Assembly: GCF_030700245.1 (NCBI RefSeq) | Contig: NZ_JAUYZI010000019.1 | Location: 1 to 64,000 of the forward strand | DNA: 64,000 nt | Source: Methylobacterium amylolyticum | GTDB taxonomy: Bacteria > Pseudomonadota > Alphaproteobacteria > Rhizobiales > Beijerinckiaceae | Direction of reading: 5' to 3' | In this document: in pieces, positions 1 through 8,428 of the stretch | How positions within the stretch are numbered: the first letter of the stretch is position 1 | How the letters are laid out: the number at the start of each line of letters is the position of its first letter | The notes under the pieces: generated by a model | What the model saw: the letters and a program-made list of their open reading frames with translations, nothing else | Databases searched by the model: none | Told to the model about the DNA's origin: nothing | Position numbers and translations under genes: made by a program

Positions 1-532
1 GACCCGGGCCGGCGCGTCCGCGGGCGATGGCGTGGTGGGGCGCCGGCGTCTGGACCACCTGCTCGCAGGCCCGGCAGGCGAAGGCCTCGCGCACGTGGCG
101 CACGACCTTGAACCGGCCCGGCACGTAATCGAGGCTCTCGGTCACGTCCTCGCCGATCCGGCGTAAGCCCCCGCCGCAGGCCGGGCAGGTGCAGGGACCG
201 GCATGAACCACGCTCTCGCGCGGCAGGTGCCCGGGCAAAGCCCGCCGGGCCGGCCTGAGGCGCGCGGCCTCCACCGCCTCGGCCACGACCGGCGCGGACC
301 CCAAGCGTTCGGCCGCGTCGGTCTCCAGCGCCTCGATGGCCAGTTCGAGCTGCTCGACCCGCTCGCCGAGCTTCTCGGAGGAAGCACCGAACCGCGCCCG
401 CTTCAGCCGGGCGAGTTCGCTGCGCAGCTTCTCGATCAGGGTGCTCGCGTGGACGGCCTCGCGCGCCATGCCGACGATCAGGCGCTTGAGCGCGTCGACG
501 TCGTCGGGCAGCAGGGCGGGATCGAGAGCCAC
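1..532 (-). CDS. tnpC: IS66-family transposase TnpC, N-terminal part (cut by window edge)
   Basis: The frame is open from a GTG at 530-532 to the window edge, giving 177 residues. It begins [19 protein letters not shown] coiled-coil region follows, including the family sequence [20 protein letters not shown], then an IS66-type zinc finger with the pairs CTCPAC near residue 120 and CRAC near residue 158. The DDE catalytic core would lie beyond base 1. TnpC is the transposase proper; TnpA and TnpB are accessory. The GTG start overlaps the long tail of tnpB. Confidence 0.88.
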   Translation of the reverse strand, partial: MALDPALLPDDVDALKRLIVGMAREAVHASTLIEKLRSELARLKRARFGASSEKLGERVEQLELAIEALETDAAERLGSAPVVAEAVEAARLRPARRALPGHLPRESVVHAGPCTCPACGGGLRRIGEDVTESLDYVPGRFKVVRHVREAFACRACEQVVQTPAPHHAIARGRAGPG

Positions 533-957
533 GCCAACAGCTTAGCTCGCATCGCGAGGCGCCGCCACATCCATGCGCCCGGACGCTGCCGCCTCGGTAG
601 TCTTCCACCCCAGCCCGCGATCCTCGGTCGGTCGGTGCGCAGCGGCGTGCGCCAGTCGATGCCCTCCAGCAGCATGGCGAGCTGGGCCGGCGTCAACGCC
701 GCCGCGGCCCCGGCGGTGGCCGGCCAGACGAAGCGGCCCTTCTCCAGGCGCTTGGCGAACAGGCACAGACCCTGGCCGTCCCACCACAGCACCTTGATCA
801 GGTGTCCCTGTCGCCCGCGGAACACGAAGGCCTGTCCCGAGAACGGATCGCGGAAGAGATGGTCCTGCACGAGCGCGGCCAGCCCGTCGAAGCCCTTGCG
901 CATGTCGGTGTGTCCGGTGGCCAGCCAGACGCGCGAGCCGGACGGGACCGGGATCAT
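478..957 (-). CDS. tnpB: IS66 accessory protein TnpB
   Basis: This is a 159-residue frame starting [20 protein letters not shown], the hallmark IS66 Orf2 (TnpB) opening, followed by [10 protein letters not shown] and [19 protein letters not shown]. The ATG overlaps the tnpA stop (ATGA at 954-957), the standard IS66 arrangement. Family members usually end at about 115-120 residues, near the sequence RTDRPRIAG. Here the frame runs on for about 45 low-complexity residues and overlaps the tnpC start. That suggests a lost stop or small indel near 612. The precise biochemical role of TnpB is not well established. Confidence 0.85.
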   Translation of the reverse strand: MIPVPSGSRVWLATGHTDMRKGFDGLAALVQDHLFRDPFSGQAFVFRGRQGHLIKVLWWDGQGLCLFAKRLEKGRFVWPATAGAAAALTPAQLAMLLEGIDWRTPLRTDRPRIAGWGGRLPRRQRPGAWMWRRLAMRAKLLAWLSIPPCCPTTSTRSSA

Positions 958-1329
958 CGGTGGAGCAGCGCCGCGATCACGCCCTGCAGCAGCGTCAGGT
1001 CCGCACCGGCTTCGGCCCGTAACCGATGGCCGCCGGCCAGCTCGATCTCGACGACGCCCGACCCGGCCGGCCTCTCTGCGGCCGCAGCGGCGGGAGGCGG
1101 CAGGGCGAGCGGGACGAAGGCCGGGCGGGGCGGAGGTCGCCCGGGCCTGCTGCTCGGCCAGCACGGCGCGCCGCCAGCGGAACAGCAGGCTGGAATGCAG
1201 GCCGTGTCGACGCGCTATCGCCGAGGCGGTCGTGGCGGGATCGTCCGCCTCGGCCAGGATGGCCCGCTTCTGCTCGGGCGACCAGTTCCGGCGCGTGCCG
1301 GCGACCACGACGTGCGAGGGAGAAGTCAT
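954..1329 (-). pseudogene. tnpA: IS66 accessory protein TnpA, frameshifted
   Basis: The N-terminal half (from the ATG at 1327-1329) reads as an HTH_Tnp_1-type domain: [13 protein letters not shown], then [20 protein letters not shown]. The C-terminal half, ending VIAALLHR with a stop overlapping the tnpB start, is in a different frame. The two halves join near 1130-1150, in a C/G-rich tract. The span from start to stop is 376 bases, one more than a multiple of three, so a single-base insertion is the simplest explanation. Programmed frameshifting is possible but is not the usual IS66 arrangement at this point. Confidence 0.72.
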
Positions 1330-1427
1330 AGGTCCAGACCCAGGGCCGATACAGCGCCATCCGACGCCAGCTCCTGTATCCAAAGCGAAGCACTACCCGC
1401 ACAAAGCGGCCGTCACCGAGCGCTTAC

Positions 1428-1645
1428 CGTTGCGCCGGCATAGGGCCACGAACAGCTTCACCAAGCCCGCATCGGTCGGGGAGAACTTCATCGCGATCGG
1501 TGGATCGCGAGAGGCTCGCGGCGAGCCAAGCCTTCAGCTGCCCGACGGCGGCCGCGGCCGCGTCGCGCTTGCTGGCTGTGCTCGCGCCCGCCACCAAACG
1601 TTTGGCCTTCAGAAGCCGCTCCCGCAGCCGGTCCTCGATCGCCAT
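1428..1645 (-). pseudogene. N-terminal remnant of a conserved Rhizobiales protein, interrupted by the IS66 element
   Basis: The minus-strand frame starts MAIEDRLRERLLKAKRLVAG and continues through a helical Ala-rich segment to about 1506. There the coding sense moves to another frame, reading PIAMKFSPTDAGLVKLF then VALCRRNG up to the IS66 end at 1427. From memory, this resembles a family of roughly 170-residue hypothetical proteins in Rhizobiales with an N-terminal helix followed by a 'FSLPD-W-LF-ALCRRYG' core; no database comparison was made. The gene therefore carries a 1-base frameshift and was then split by the insertion. Its function is unknown. Confidence 0.55.
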
Positions 1646-1801
1646 GGCAGCCCCCTCACGGCCGCCACCGCATCATCCCGCATCCGGGGTCATCAACTGA
1701 ACGCGCCCGCCGTCAACCGCCAAGCCGCCGTGGGCCTGTCGCGCCGGTTGCGTTCGACGGCGCCACTGACGGCACGCGATGGCCTCGCTTCCGACACTGA
1801 C

Positions 1802-2008
1802 ACCTTGGTCCCGGTGCTAACGCCCGGCGACACTGTGGCCCTGGACAACCTGCGCGCCGACAAGGTCGCTGGCGTGCGCGAGGCGATCGAGGCGGCTGGC
1901 GCACGGATCCTCTGCCTCCCAGCCTACTCATCCGCCTTCGACCCGATCGAGCAGGCTTTCGCCAAGTTCAAGGCCCGGATACGAGGTAACTTGGCCGTCG
2001 CTACCTGA
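1802..2008 (+). pseudogene. IS630-family transposase, C-terminal fragment
   Basis: About 68 residues from LVPVLTPGDTVALDNL to the stop at 2006-2008 match the end of an IS630-type DDE transposase. The second catalytic Asp is in VALDN, the final Glu is in FDPIEQAFAKFK, and the usual ILCLPAYS precedes it. No N-terminal part, first catalytic Asp or start codon is found upstream, where the sequence does not look coding. This is a relic, not an active element. It lies just downstream of the export permease at 2128-2922 and may mark where neighbouring genes were lost. Confidence 0.8.
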
Positions 2009-2127
2009 CCGGAAATGTCGCTAGCAAACCATAAGGCAATCCGAAATGCTATAATGTCGTTGCATTTACAAGTACCCATACCAATATTGAAAATGTGAAG
2101 TGTTCAGCGCTGCAACCACAGCATGAT

Positions 2128-2922
2128 TCACGCCGAAGTTTTGCCAACGACTGTCTTCAAGGCGAAAAGCCCAATGGTCAAGCATGTTAGCGCGCACATT
2201 ATGACGTACAGAAAATCAATTTGCAGAACAGCCGATGGGTAATAGGCCGATCGCATCCACTCAGATAGTTGCAGCACTGGATTAAATTTTAACCAATAGT
2301 ATATCTTCTCTGGCATATAGCTCGGCATGAATATTACGCCGCTGGTAATGTATACAATGATACTGAACAAGGCATAACCGATCAACCATCCAGGGAAAAA
2401 GCTAATGATAGAGACGTTGATAGCGCCGAGACCAATTCCAAGTAGGATTGCAGTCAAGTAACCACAAACTGCGAGGAAGGGATCGTGCGGCCGTGGGTCC
2501 ACCCCGATGGAGACGAGAACACCGCACACAACAAGCAAACTCAAGAATCCGGTCACGATTTCTACGAGTATTCGAGAAAATATTAAATCAAAAAGCTTAA
2601 CTTGAGGATAGTAAGTCAGCGGCCGATTCATGACCACCGATTTCATGACTTCACGGGATATGTACTGAAACATCAATACGGGAACTGCCCCTGTCGCGAA
2701 GAACAAGGGTCGGTTGTCACCCAGTGGTACAGGCATCTTTTGGAAGGTATAGATCGCGATTAACACGAAGACGTGGACGCAAGGCCACAGGACCACGACC
2801 CCGTAACCCCACAGGGAGCTCCCGAACCGCGTTCGCATGTCGCGCAGGATCAGCGCGTAGAGAACGTGTAAGTACGTTTCGACGGCATTGGCTTTCGCCC
2901 TTGCCTCAACGGTGATCGCCAT
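2128..2922 (-). CDS. Polysaccharide export ABC transporter permease, KpsM-like
   Basis: A 264-residue inner-membrane protein of the ABC-2/KpsM type, which moves capsular or related polysaccharide across the inner membrane with a KpsT-type ATPase. The cytoplasmic start has the family pattern ALILRDMRTRFGSSLWGYG near residues 25-43, followed by about six hydrophobic segments. It ends with a WLKFNPVLQLSEWMR-like loop and a last membrane helix. I chose the ATG at 2920-2922 over the one at 2947-2949 because GAGG and AAGG lie just upstream of it. Base composition is strikingly AT-rich for this window, which points to acquisition from elsewhere. No KpsT-like ATPase gene lies beside it; an IS630 relic lies where one might be expected. 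Confidence 0.88.
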   Translation of the reverse strand: MAITVEARAKANAVETYLHVLYALILRDMRTRFGSSLWGYGVVVLWPCVHVFVLIAIYTFQKMPVPLGDNRPLFFATGAVPVLMFQYISREVMKSVVMNRPLTYYPQVKLFDLIFSRILVEIVTGFLSLLVVCGVLVSIGVDPRPHDPFLAVCGYLTAILLGIGLGAINVSIISFFPGWLIGYALFSIIVYITSGVIFMPSYMPEKIYYWLKFNPVLQLSEWMRSAYYPSAVLQIDFLYVIMCALTCLTIGLFALKTVVGKTSA

Positions 2923-3275
2923 GCCTTCGACCTCGATTCTGGCTGGCATGCATTGGCAATGAAAGCGGCCAAACTGCGTCGTATTGGGCTGGCGTGATGA
3001 TCACCCGGCGCGGCTGCGGCTTCGCATCGCGGTGACCCGGCATGCCAGGCCGCAGCCGTCGCAGGCTTACGCGCCAACGTGCTGTCGTGCGGCGGCGTCC
3101 GCACTCCCATCGATCTCGCCTGATCTCGACCGCCCCGGATTTGCCAGCGAATAAAAAGGCGCCGATCGGCCACGCGATTGGCGGAATTCAGGTGTCTGCC
3201 TGCCCTCACGCCTCGATCCCCGCAACCGACTCGCGCGGTCGGACAGGGTCGGTCGAGGAGCGGGAGATCGAGCTG
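2923..3275. promoter_or_regulatory. Divergent control region between the kpsM-like and kpsE-like genes
   Basis: About 350 bases separate the two divergently read export genes. The KpsE frame stays open upstream to 3042, but that part looks non-coding and lacks membrane-protein character. I can name no promoter or operator with confidence. AT content falls sharply from the kpsM side toward the kpsE side, so a composition boundary lies here. Confidence 0.4.
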
Positions 3276-4517
3276 ATGAACATGGAAGTCCGGGAGCCCC
3301 GGGGCCGAGCGATCTCACCGGCCCACCGGCAGGGCGTCATCCTGGAGCAACTCCGCCAGCTCGCGGATCTGACGCGCTTCGCCGACCGCAAGACCGGCAT
3401 CCGCTCCTACCAGAGCCACGTCAGGAGCGATCCCTGGCTGCCGATCCTATTCATCGTCTGCTTCGTCCTGCCGACGCTGCTCGGGGCCGTGTACTACGGC
3501 CTGATCGCCTCCGACCAATACGTCACGGAAGCACAGTTCGCGATCCGCCCGGCCGTCGGTTCCGCCGATAAAGCTACGCCCGACGCGATCGGCACCAATG
3601 CCGGCACGCCGAACCCGATGATCGCCCAGGACACCCTGATCACCTACGAGTACATCCGCAGCCAGCCGATGCTCGAGGCCATCACCGCCAAGCTTCCGAT
3701 CCGCGAGTGGTACGGCCGTGACAGCATCGACTACTTCTCCCGCTTCGATCCTGAGAAGCCGATCGAGAAGTTCCAGCGCTACTGGAGGCGCAGGGTCGAT
3801 GCCGACGTCGAATCGCAATCGGGCGTCATGTCCCTCACGGTTTCGGCCTTCGATCCCGCCGAGGCGCTGGCCATCGCGCAAGCCGTGATGAAGGAGGCCG
3901 AGCGGATGGTGAACAGCCTCAGCGCGAACGCCCGCAACGACGCGCTCGCCGAGAGCGCCCGTGAGCTTACCATCGCCCAGGAGCGGGTGACCAAGGTCGA
4001 GCGCGAGATGCGCGACCTGCGCAATCAAGACGGCGTGCTCGATGCCAAGAAGGAGAATGAGGCGACCATCAAGCTGGTGGGCGAGCTGCGCGCCGCACGG
4101 ATCAACCTCGCGGTGCAACTCGCCATCGGCCAGCGCGATCTCGGGCCGGAGGCGCGGCGCATCGTCGACATCAAGCAGCAGATCCGCGATCTCGACGCCA
4201 ACATCGCCCGGATCGAGAAGACCTCAGCCAGCCAGGATCCGGAGCAGAAGCGGCTGCTCTCCGACGCGCTGACTCGGTCCGAGGCGCTTGAACACAAGCG
4301 GAAGGTCGCCGAGAAGTATCTAGAGCAGGTCCGCGCCGCGCACGAGCGGGCACGGATCCTCGCCGCGCGCCAGGTCGAGTACTTCAGCTCGATCGTCGAG
4401 CCGGTGAAGGCCGAATCCTCGACCGAACCCAGGCGCTTGCTGATGATCAGTCTGATCACTGCCGGGTCCGCCGTCCTGTTCGCCGCGACGATATTCGCCC
4501 GCAAACTGATGGCCTGA
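3276..4517 (+). CDS. Capsule polysaccharide export inner-membrane protein, KpsE/Wzz-like
   Basis: A 413-residue protein with the polysaccharide co-polymerase layout. A cytoplasmic N-terminus precedes a membrane helix at about residues 53-75 (PWLPILFIVCFVLPTLLG). A long periplasmic part is rich in coiled coil at about 215-370 (ELTIAQERVTKVEREMRDL). A second helix sits near 393-411 at the C-terminus. KpsE proteins link the inner-membrane transporter to the outer-membrane channel. I chose the ATG at 3276 because GAGGAG and GGGAG precede it and the sequence upstream is not protein-like. Its partner transporter is presumably the divergent permease at 2128-2922. No outer-membrane KpsD/Wza gene is present nearby. 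Confidence 0.86.
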   Translation: MNMEVREPRGRAISPAHRQGVILEQLRQLADLTRFADRKTGIRSYQSHVRSDPWLPILFIVCFVLPTLLGAVYYGLIASDQYVTEAQFAIRPAVGSADKATPDAIGTNAGTPNPMIAQDTLITYEYIRSQPMLEAITAKLPIREWYGRDSIDYFSRFDPEKPIEKFQRYWRRRVDADVESQSGVMSLTVSAFDPAEALAIAQAVMKEAERMVNSLSANARNDALAESARELTIAQERVTKVEREMRDLRNQDGVLDAKKENEATIKLVGELRAARINLAVQLAIGQRDLGPEARRIVDIKQQIRDLDANIARIEKTSASQDPEQKRLLSDALTRSEALEHKRKVAEKYLEQVRAAHERARILAARQVEYFSSIVEPVKAESSTEPRRLLMISLITAGSAVLFAATIFARKLMA

Positions 4518-4729
4518 CTCAAACGGCCTCGACGCACCCGCGGGGGGCCAAAGGATCGATCGGCCCTTCGCTTCCCAACAGCAACAGCAACGCCTTTCGC
4601 CAACCCGCATGCGAAGAAGAGTGGCACGCGGCCTACAGCATCGAAGCTGAGCAAGAGGCCTGGACTGAGGCGCGCGTTAAGAGCGACGCATGCAAGCCGC
4701 TACCGTCAGTGACCGGCCGCGGCCACCGA

Positions 4730-5014
4730 TCATAGACGGGGGTGGCCAAAAATCGGTGCCCACGTGCCGGGCCCTGCGTGACTGTCGTGCAGGTCAGGGG
4801 TGGAAACGGCGGCCGCGAGCGGGCGGCCGTCCGTGTAGATCAGCGCGTGCCGCATGCACCCGACCACACGCCAAGCCGGATCGAAGCCGCGCGTACCTGT
4901 CACAGCGACGCCGCCGAAGCGGGCGGTCTGCGCGTCGTGGATAGAGCCCGCTGGGCTGACCTTTCGCCCGGCGCGCTCGCGGTAGGCTATCGTGCGGGCC
5001 TGGGCGAGGTGGAC
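4730..5014 (-). pseudogene. IS5-family transposase, degenerate internal fragment
   Basis: One minus-strand frame from 5014 down to a stop at 4730-4732 reads AYRERAGRKVSPAGSIHDAQ, then a Gly-rich joint and RGFDPAWRVVG, then RHALIYTDGRPLAA and PDLHDSH. This order follows the IS5-type core (usually D-Q-S-V near the first catalytic Asp, then GG-RG-D--K-V-GRKRH---DT-G, then the second catalytic region). Key positions have decayed, and both ends and inverted repeats are missing. The rest of 4518-5107 holds nothing I can assign. Confidence 0.68.
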
Positions 5015-5107
5015 GCTCTTCGGTTTGGTTGAGAGCGGTTTGGTGGGTGACGCCCTCTCAAACCGTGCGGGACTGGTGAAACCGAGCGCAGAGTGACGGC
5101 GGAACTG

Positions 5108-5875
5108 TCACGATGACGTACTGGGTCGATGACCCGCCGCGGGTCGCAGTGGCGGCGCAGTAGCGATCTCACCCAGATCTCGCAGCGCGGCTGCGTTACC
5201 GGCACGGATCGCCTGATCCCGGGCGAGCTGAAGTTTGAGGCGTTCGAGCAGGCGGTAAGGTGGGTGACCGAGCTCTGTTCCCACTGCGCGCTCGACCTCC
5301 GAACAGAGATGGTGCGCGACGTCCGCCGCGATATGCCCCCGGCCATCGCTCAAACACGGCGCAAGCGCGCCGTTGGGCGTTTCGTAGCGTTTCGGGACCG
5401 CGATGAACACCACGCCGCGCTCCGCGCATTTGGTCTCGAGCGCGGCATTCAGAGCCACCCGCACCGCGCGCCGGTCTTCGAAGGAGCCATAGGCCGGTGA
5501 TCGCGGATCATCCCAGAACGGGCCTGCCGGCGGCATCACGCCGACGATGGCGACCTTGAGTGGAAAGTCGAGAAGCGTCGTGAGCCAGTGAACCGCGGCG
5601 ACGTACTGCTCAGCTAGATCGGTTATCGCGACGGAGACATCGTCCCGCTCCTTGAGCCTAAAGCGAAACAGATCTTGCCGGACGTCTTGTCCACCGAGCA
5701 TATAGATCAGCGTATCGCCTGACTTAACCATGACGATCTTGAGGGTCTCAAAGGCCCCACCGTGGCCAAACCGATGCATGGTGTAGGGCCCAAGCCATCT
5801 CAGTTGAACGTTGTCGCACCGTGCGAAGACCGCACGCGCGTGATCATCGCCGACGACGAAAGTGGTCACGGACAA
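5108..5875 (-). CDS. SGNH-hydrolase-like protein with Asp at the nucleophile position
   Basis: A 255-residue protein with no signal peptide or membrane segment. The opening TTFVVGDDHARAVF has the shape of the SGNH block I of polysaccharide-linked proteins (VVGDSHA), but the catalytic Ser is Asp. A block III-like MLGGQDVRQDLF and a block V-like SDGRGHIAADV follow, so a His is retained. If the Asp is genuine, ordinary Ser-based ester hydrolysis is unlikely. The first domain of the protein at 8429-10072 has the same GDD substitution and a similar VG-PPAG stretch, so the two may be relatives. Its role is unknown; the context suggests surface polysaccharide. Confidence 0.68.
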   Translation of the reverse strand: MSVTTFVVGDDHARAVFARCDNVQLRWLGPYTMHRFGHGGAFETLKIVMVKSGDTLIYMLGGQDVRQDLFRFRLKERDDVSVAITDLAEQYVAAVHWLTTLLDFPLKVAIVGVMPPAGPFWDDPRSPAYGSFEDRRAVRVALNAALETKCAERGVVFIAVPKRYETPNGALAPCLSDGRGHIAADVAHHLCSEVERAVGTELGHPPYRLLERLKLQLARDQAIRAGNAAALRDLGEIATAPPLRPAAGHRPSTSS

Positions 5876-6735
5876 CCCTCCTCAGGATACCGATGTGTCT
5901 GCCGTGGCTCCGCCCATCTGAGCTAGGGAAGCGCCTCGCCACGCGTACCGTTCGGGGGGCCGAGGGCGAGGCCAAGCAAGGCCCTCCTGGCGGAACAACA
6001 TCAGGCAGGACGGGACGGCTCCGAGCGTCGCTCAACGATCATAGCATGCGCTTGGCGGCCCGGCCGTTGCGAGAGCATCTTGGCGTTTTCACTCTCGCAG
6101 CGGTCGTCAGCGGCGTGTTCCTGCTCGCCGGACCGGCTGTCGGCCATGCCCGAGGCAGCCGCCCTCGCCTAACCTGGGCCGAAGTCAGCCGTGCGGCGAC
6201 CGGAAAGCTGCTCAAGGGCGCTCGAGCGGCGTTCTAGCGCCAACTCGCGATCGCTGAGCTCCTGGCACTTCAGCCGACCCGTTCCCACCCGCCTCGTGGC
6301 GAAAGGATCGGAACGGGTTTGGATGAGGGGGTCCACTACTATCATCAAACGCGCCGCTGGCTGCCATTCCCGGCATGGTTGTAGCGCGGCAGCAGCGCAG
6401 AATGGACCTTCGGGTCAATCCCATCGATCGATCCGGTAGCACGCCGTCCCCGTCGTGGCGGTCACGCGGCTTCGATGTTCACCCCCACGCCCAACCGAGT
6501 GCCTATTGGCGTCCGACGATCTGCCGTGTCCGGCTGAAAGTCTCCACGACCGGCTGGATGCCGTGCGGGTTCGAACACACCGTCTTTGGGAACGGGCATC
6601 CATTCGCCTTCATTCAATGGTAGTGGTGGCATGCATTTTCCTGATAATTGACCGGATCAATGAATCGACCAAACATCGCCAAGCTTCACTACTGGTCGCC
6701 TGCACCAACATAAAATTTGAACGCGCACCATTAAT
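5876..6735. other. Long stretch without a convincing gene
   Basis: About 860 bases. On the plus strand an ATG at 6046 opens a 63-residue frame ending at 6237. It has a signal-like hydrophobic stretch (VFTLAAVVSGVFLLAGPAV). The same frame continues past the TAG for 48 more protein-like residues, including LDEGVHYYHQTRRWLPFP, to a second stop at 6382-6384. This may be a decayed gene with one internal stop, but I cannot assign it to a family. From about 6600 to 6740 the sequence turns AT-rich, with no other gene visible. Confidence 0.35.
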
Positions 6736-7809
6736 TCACAGTACAAACACTTTATCGAGGTGCAGGTACGTCCGCTCCGTGAGTTGCAGCCGGACGAACC
6801 GCGCCCGCTCACCCCCCAGCATCACCCGCAGCGGGCGCCCGTCGGCGCCCCCGAAGGTGTGGCCGGCCTGAACGTGCACGAGGCGCCAAGCGACCCCGTC
6901 ATCCGAGAGCAGCACCCGCAGCGTCCGCGACCGCTCCCGCGCCGAGTCCATCCGATTGAACACCCGCACCTCGTTCAGCGCTCGCACCGCTTCCAGATCC
7001 ACCTGCCACCACGGCGCGTCCTCGATGTCCGTGTGGAACCCCGGCCGGCCGGTGGGGGCACCGTTGAGGCACCCGCTCGGGCTGTCGGCCACGTCGAAGT
7101 GGGACCACTCGCAGTAGCTGCTCTGCGCCGCGGGCTTGCCCACGCTCACGACACCGTCGAAGAGAGGCAGCGCGGGGTAGGGCGGTTGGGGGCGGCAGTA
7201 GAATGCTTCGCCGTGACCCACCGCGTTGAGCTGCAGCCAGTGCGGGTGCAGGTCGAACCCGCGCAGGAACGCGGTTATCTCCTCCAGCGTGCACCCACCC
7301 TCGTAGAGCGGCGTTTGGCTCACCTCGACATACACACCGTCCACGTGGGGCAAGCTGCCCGTCGCCCCGCGCAGCACCCGCAGGTCCGCCCCCTGCGCGT
7401 CGACCACCAGCAGGTTCGGCACGCGCCCCGGGCTGTGCTCGGCCACGATCTGATCGACCGTCGTCGTGACCATCCGCTGCACGCCGGTGTAGACGATGTC
7501 CGGGTGATGCTCGGCATGCGCACCCAGCGCGAACAGGCTCGACGATTGCCCGTCGTTGCTGGCCACGTTGAACAGCACCGCGTCCCCCGCCCGCTCGGCG
7601 CAGACCGCCTGGATCGCCGTGTGGAACGGCAGGTCGGCGAGGTTGGCCTTCAGGATGGCGAAGGCGCTGTCGACCGGCTCGACGTACAGGCACGGGCTCG
7701 CCCCGTTCGCCGCGTAGTCGTTCCGCTCCTGGCCCTCATTCGCCCCGACGTGCAGAATCCCTTCCACGCGGAAGCCCGCCACATCCATCTGTTTCAGCGC
7801 GTCCAGCAT
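6736..7809 (-). CDS. FkbM-family methyltransferase fused to a C-terminal discoidin (F5/8 type C)-like domain
   Basis: A 357-residue protein. Residues about 1-215 form an FkbM-type S-adenosylmethionine methyltransferase: ILHVGANEGQERNDY is the SAM-binding loop, VVDAQGADLRVLRGA the DxQG-VL-GA motif, and VYVEVSQTPLYEGG the following strand. Such enzymes O-methylate sugars and polyketides. Residues about 225-357 look like a discoidin/F5-8C beta-sandwich (KPAAQSSYCEWSHF, WWQVDLEAVRALNEVRVFNR, ARFVRLQL), which usually binds carbohydrate. I chose the ATG at 7807-7809 because FkbM similarity begins there; the frame is open 21 codons further. The fusion suggests methylation of a surface glycan held by the C-terminal domain. 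Confidence 0.85.
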   Translation of the reverse strand: MLDALKQMDVAGFRVEGILHVGANEGQERNDYAANGASPCLYVEPVDSAFAILKANLADLPFHTAIQAVCAERAGDAVLFNVASNDGQSSSLFALGAHAEHHPDIVYTGVQRMVTTTVDQIVAEHSPGRVPNLLVVDAQGADLRVLRGATGSLPHVDGVYVEVSQTPLYEGGCTLEEITAFLRGFDLHPHWLQLNAVGHGEAFYCRPQPPYPALPLFDGVVSVGKPAAQSSYCEWSHFDVADSPSGCLNGAPTGRPGFHTDIEDAPWWQVDLEAVRALNEVRVFNRMDSARERSRTLRVLLSDDGVAWRLVHVQAGHTFGGADGRPLRVMLGGERARFVRLQLTERTYLHLDKVFVL

Positions 7810-8428
7810 CGATCGATTCCCGGCGGGGCGGCCCGCGGACCGCGTTTGCGCGCTCAGTAGCAGACTTCGCACCGGCGATCGTGCGGCACGACCATCGGCC
7901 TACCCCGGCGATGGTGTGGCACCCTCCGGCGTGAGGCGCGGGCGCTGAAAGAGACGCCACGCGTGGCCGTCAACCGCCTCACCGTCCGCGGTGCATGCCG
8001 CGCAGACGCCCTGCACGCACCCACCGTGGCATCGAAGGAGATCGTCGCGGCGCGTCCGCGGATCGCGACGGGGCGCGCGTCGGCCACTGACAGACTGAAA
8101 TCAGTGCATTCCGTGAACCTGTTCAGCCGCGCACGGCCCCTGTTCGCGACCTGTTGACCGAGCGTGTGCCGAATGCGTGCGGGCGACCTAACGGTCTGCA
8201 CAACCTCGTTATTTCCGCCCGCGGGTCTGACCCGACACCCCGCGCGCACCTGATTTCGCGCGGGAACAGGTCGCCGGGCCCGGCTCGCGCCGCGCGCGTC
8301 CCGGCCAGGCGTCCCGTGGCTGAGGCTCGGCAGCCCAACGGCCTCGTTCCGGCCTCAGAATCGCCTGGGCCGATGTCTCGCCACAACTTATGGGCGCGCC
8401 CCTCGATCAGCCGCGGGGCGCGCCGGCC
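7810..8428. other. Stretch without a gene
   Basis: About 620 bases between the FkbM fusion and the double SGNH gene. Frames open here are short, Arg-rich and uncharacteristic. I see no terminator, tRNA or transposase similarity. Because the genes on either side are both read on the minus strand, the promoter of the FkbM gene must lie in the low-numbered part, but I cannot place it. Confidence 0.4.

Larger units (their letters stand above)
1..1427 (-). mobile_element. IS66-family insertion sequence, one end only
   Basis: Three IS66-type genes (tnpA, tnpB, tnpC) lie head to tail on the minus strand with the short overlaps typical of this family. The element end is visible at 1421-1427: read on the minus strand it begins GTAAGCG, the usual IS66 terminal sequence. 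The far end is outside the window, so the target-site duplication (normally 8 bp) cannot be checked. tnpA is frameshifted, so this copy is probably not autonomous as it stands. It interrupts the gene remnant at 1428-1645. Confidence 0.88.

Noticed and set aside
203-2008. A 601-codon plus-strand open frame across the IS66 element
   Set aside because: Most of it is the complement of tnpC, tnpB and tnpA. Only its last 68 codons (IS630 tail) look like protein, so the frame is not one gene.
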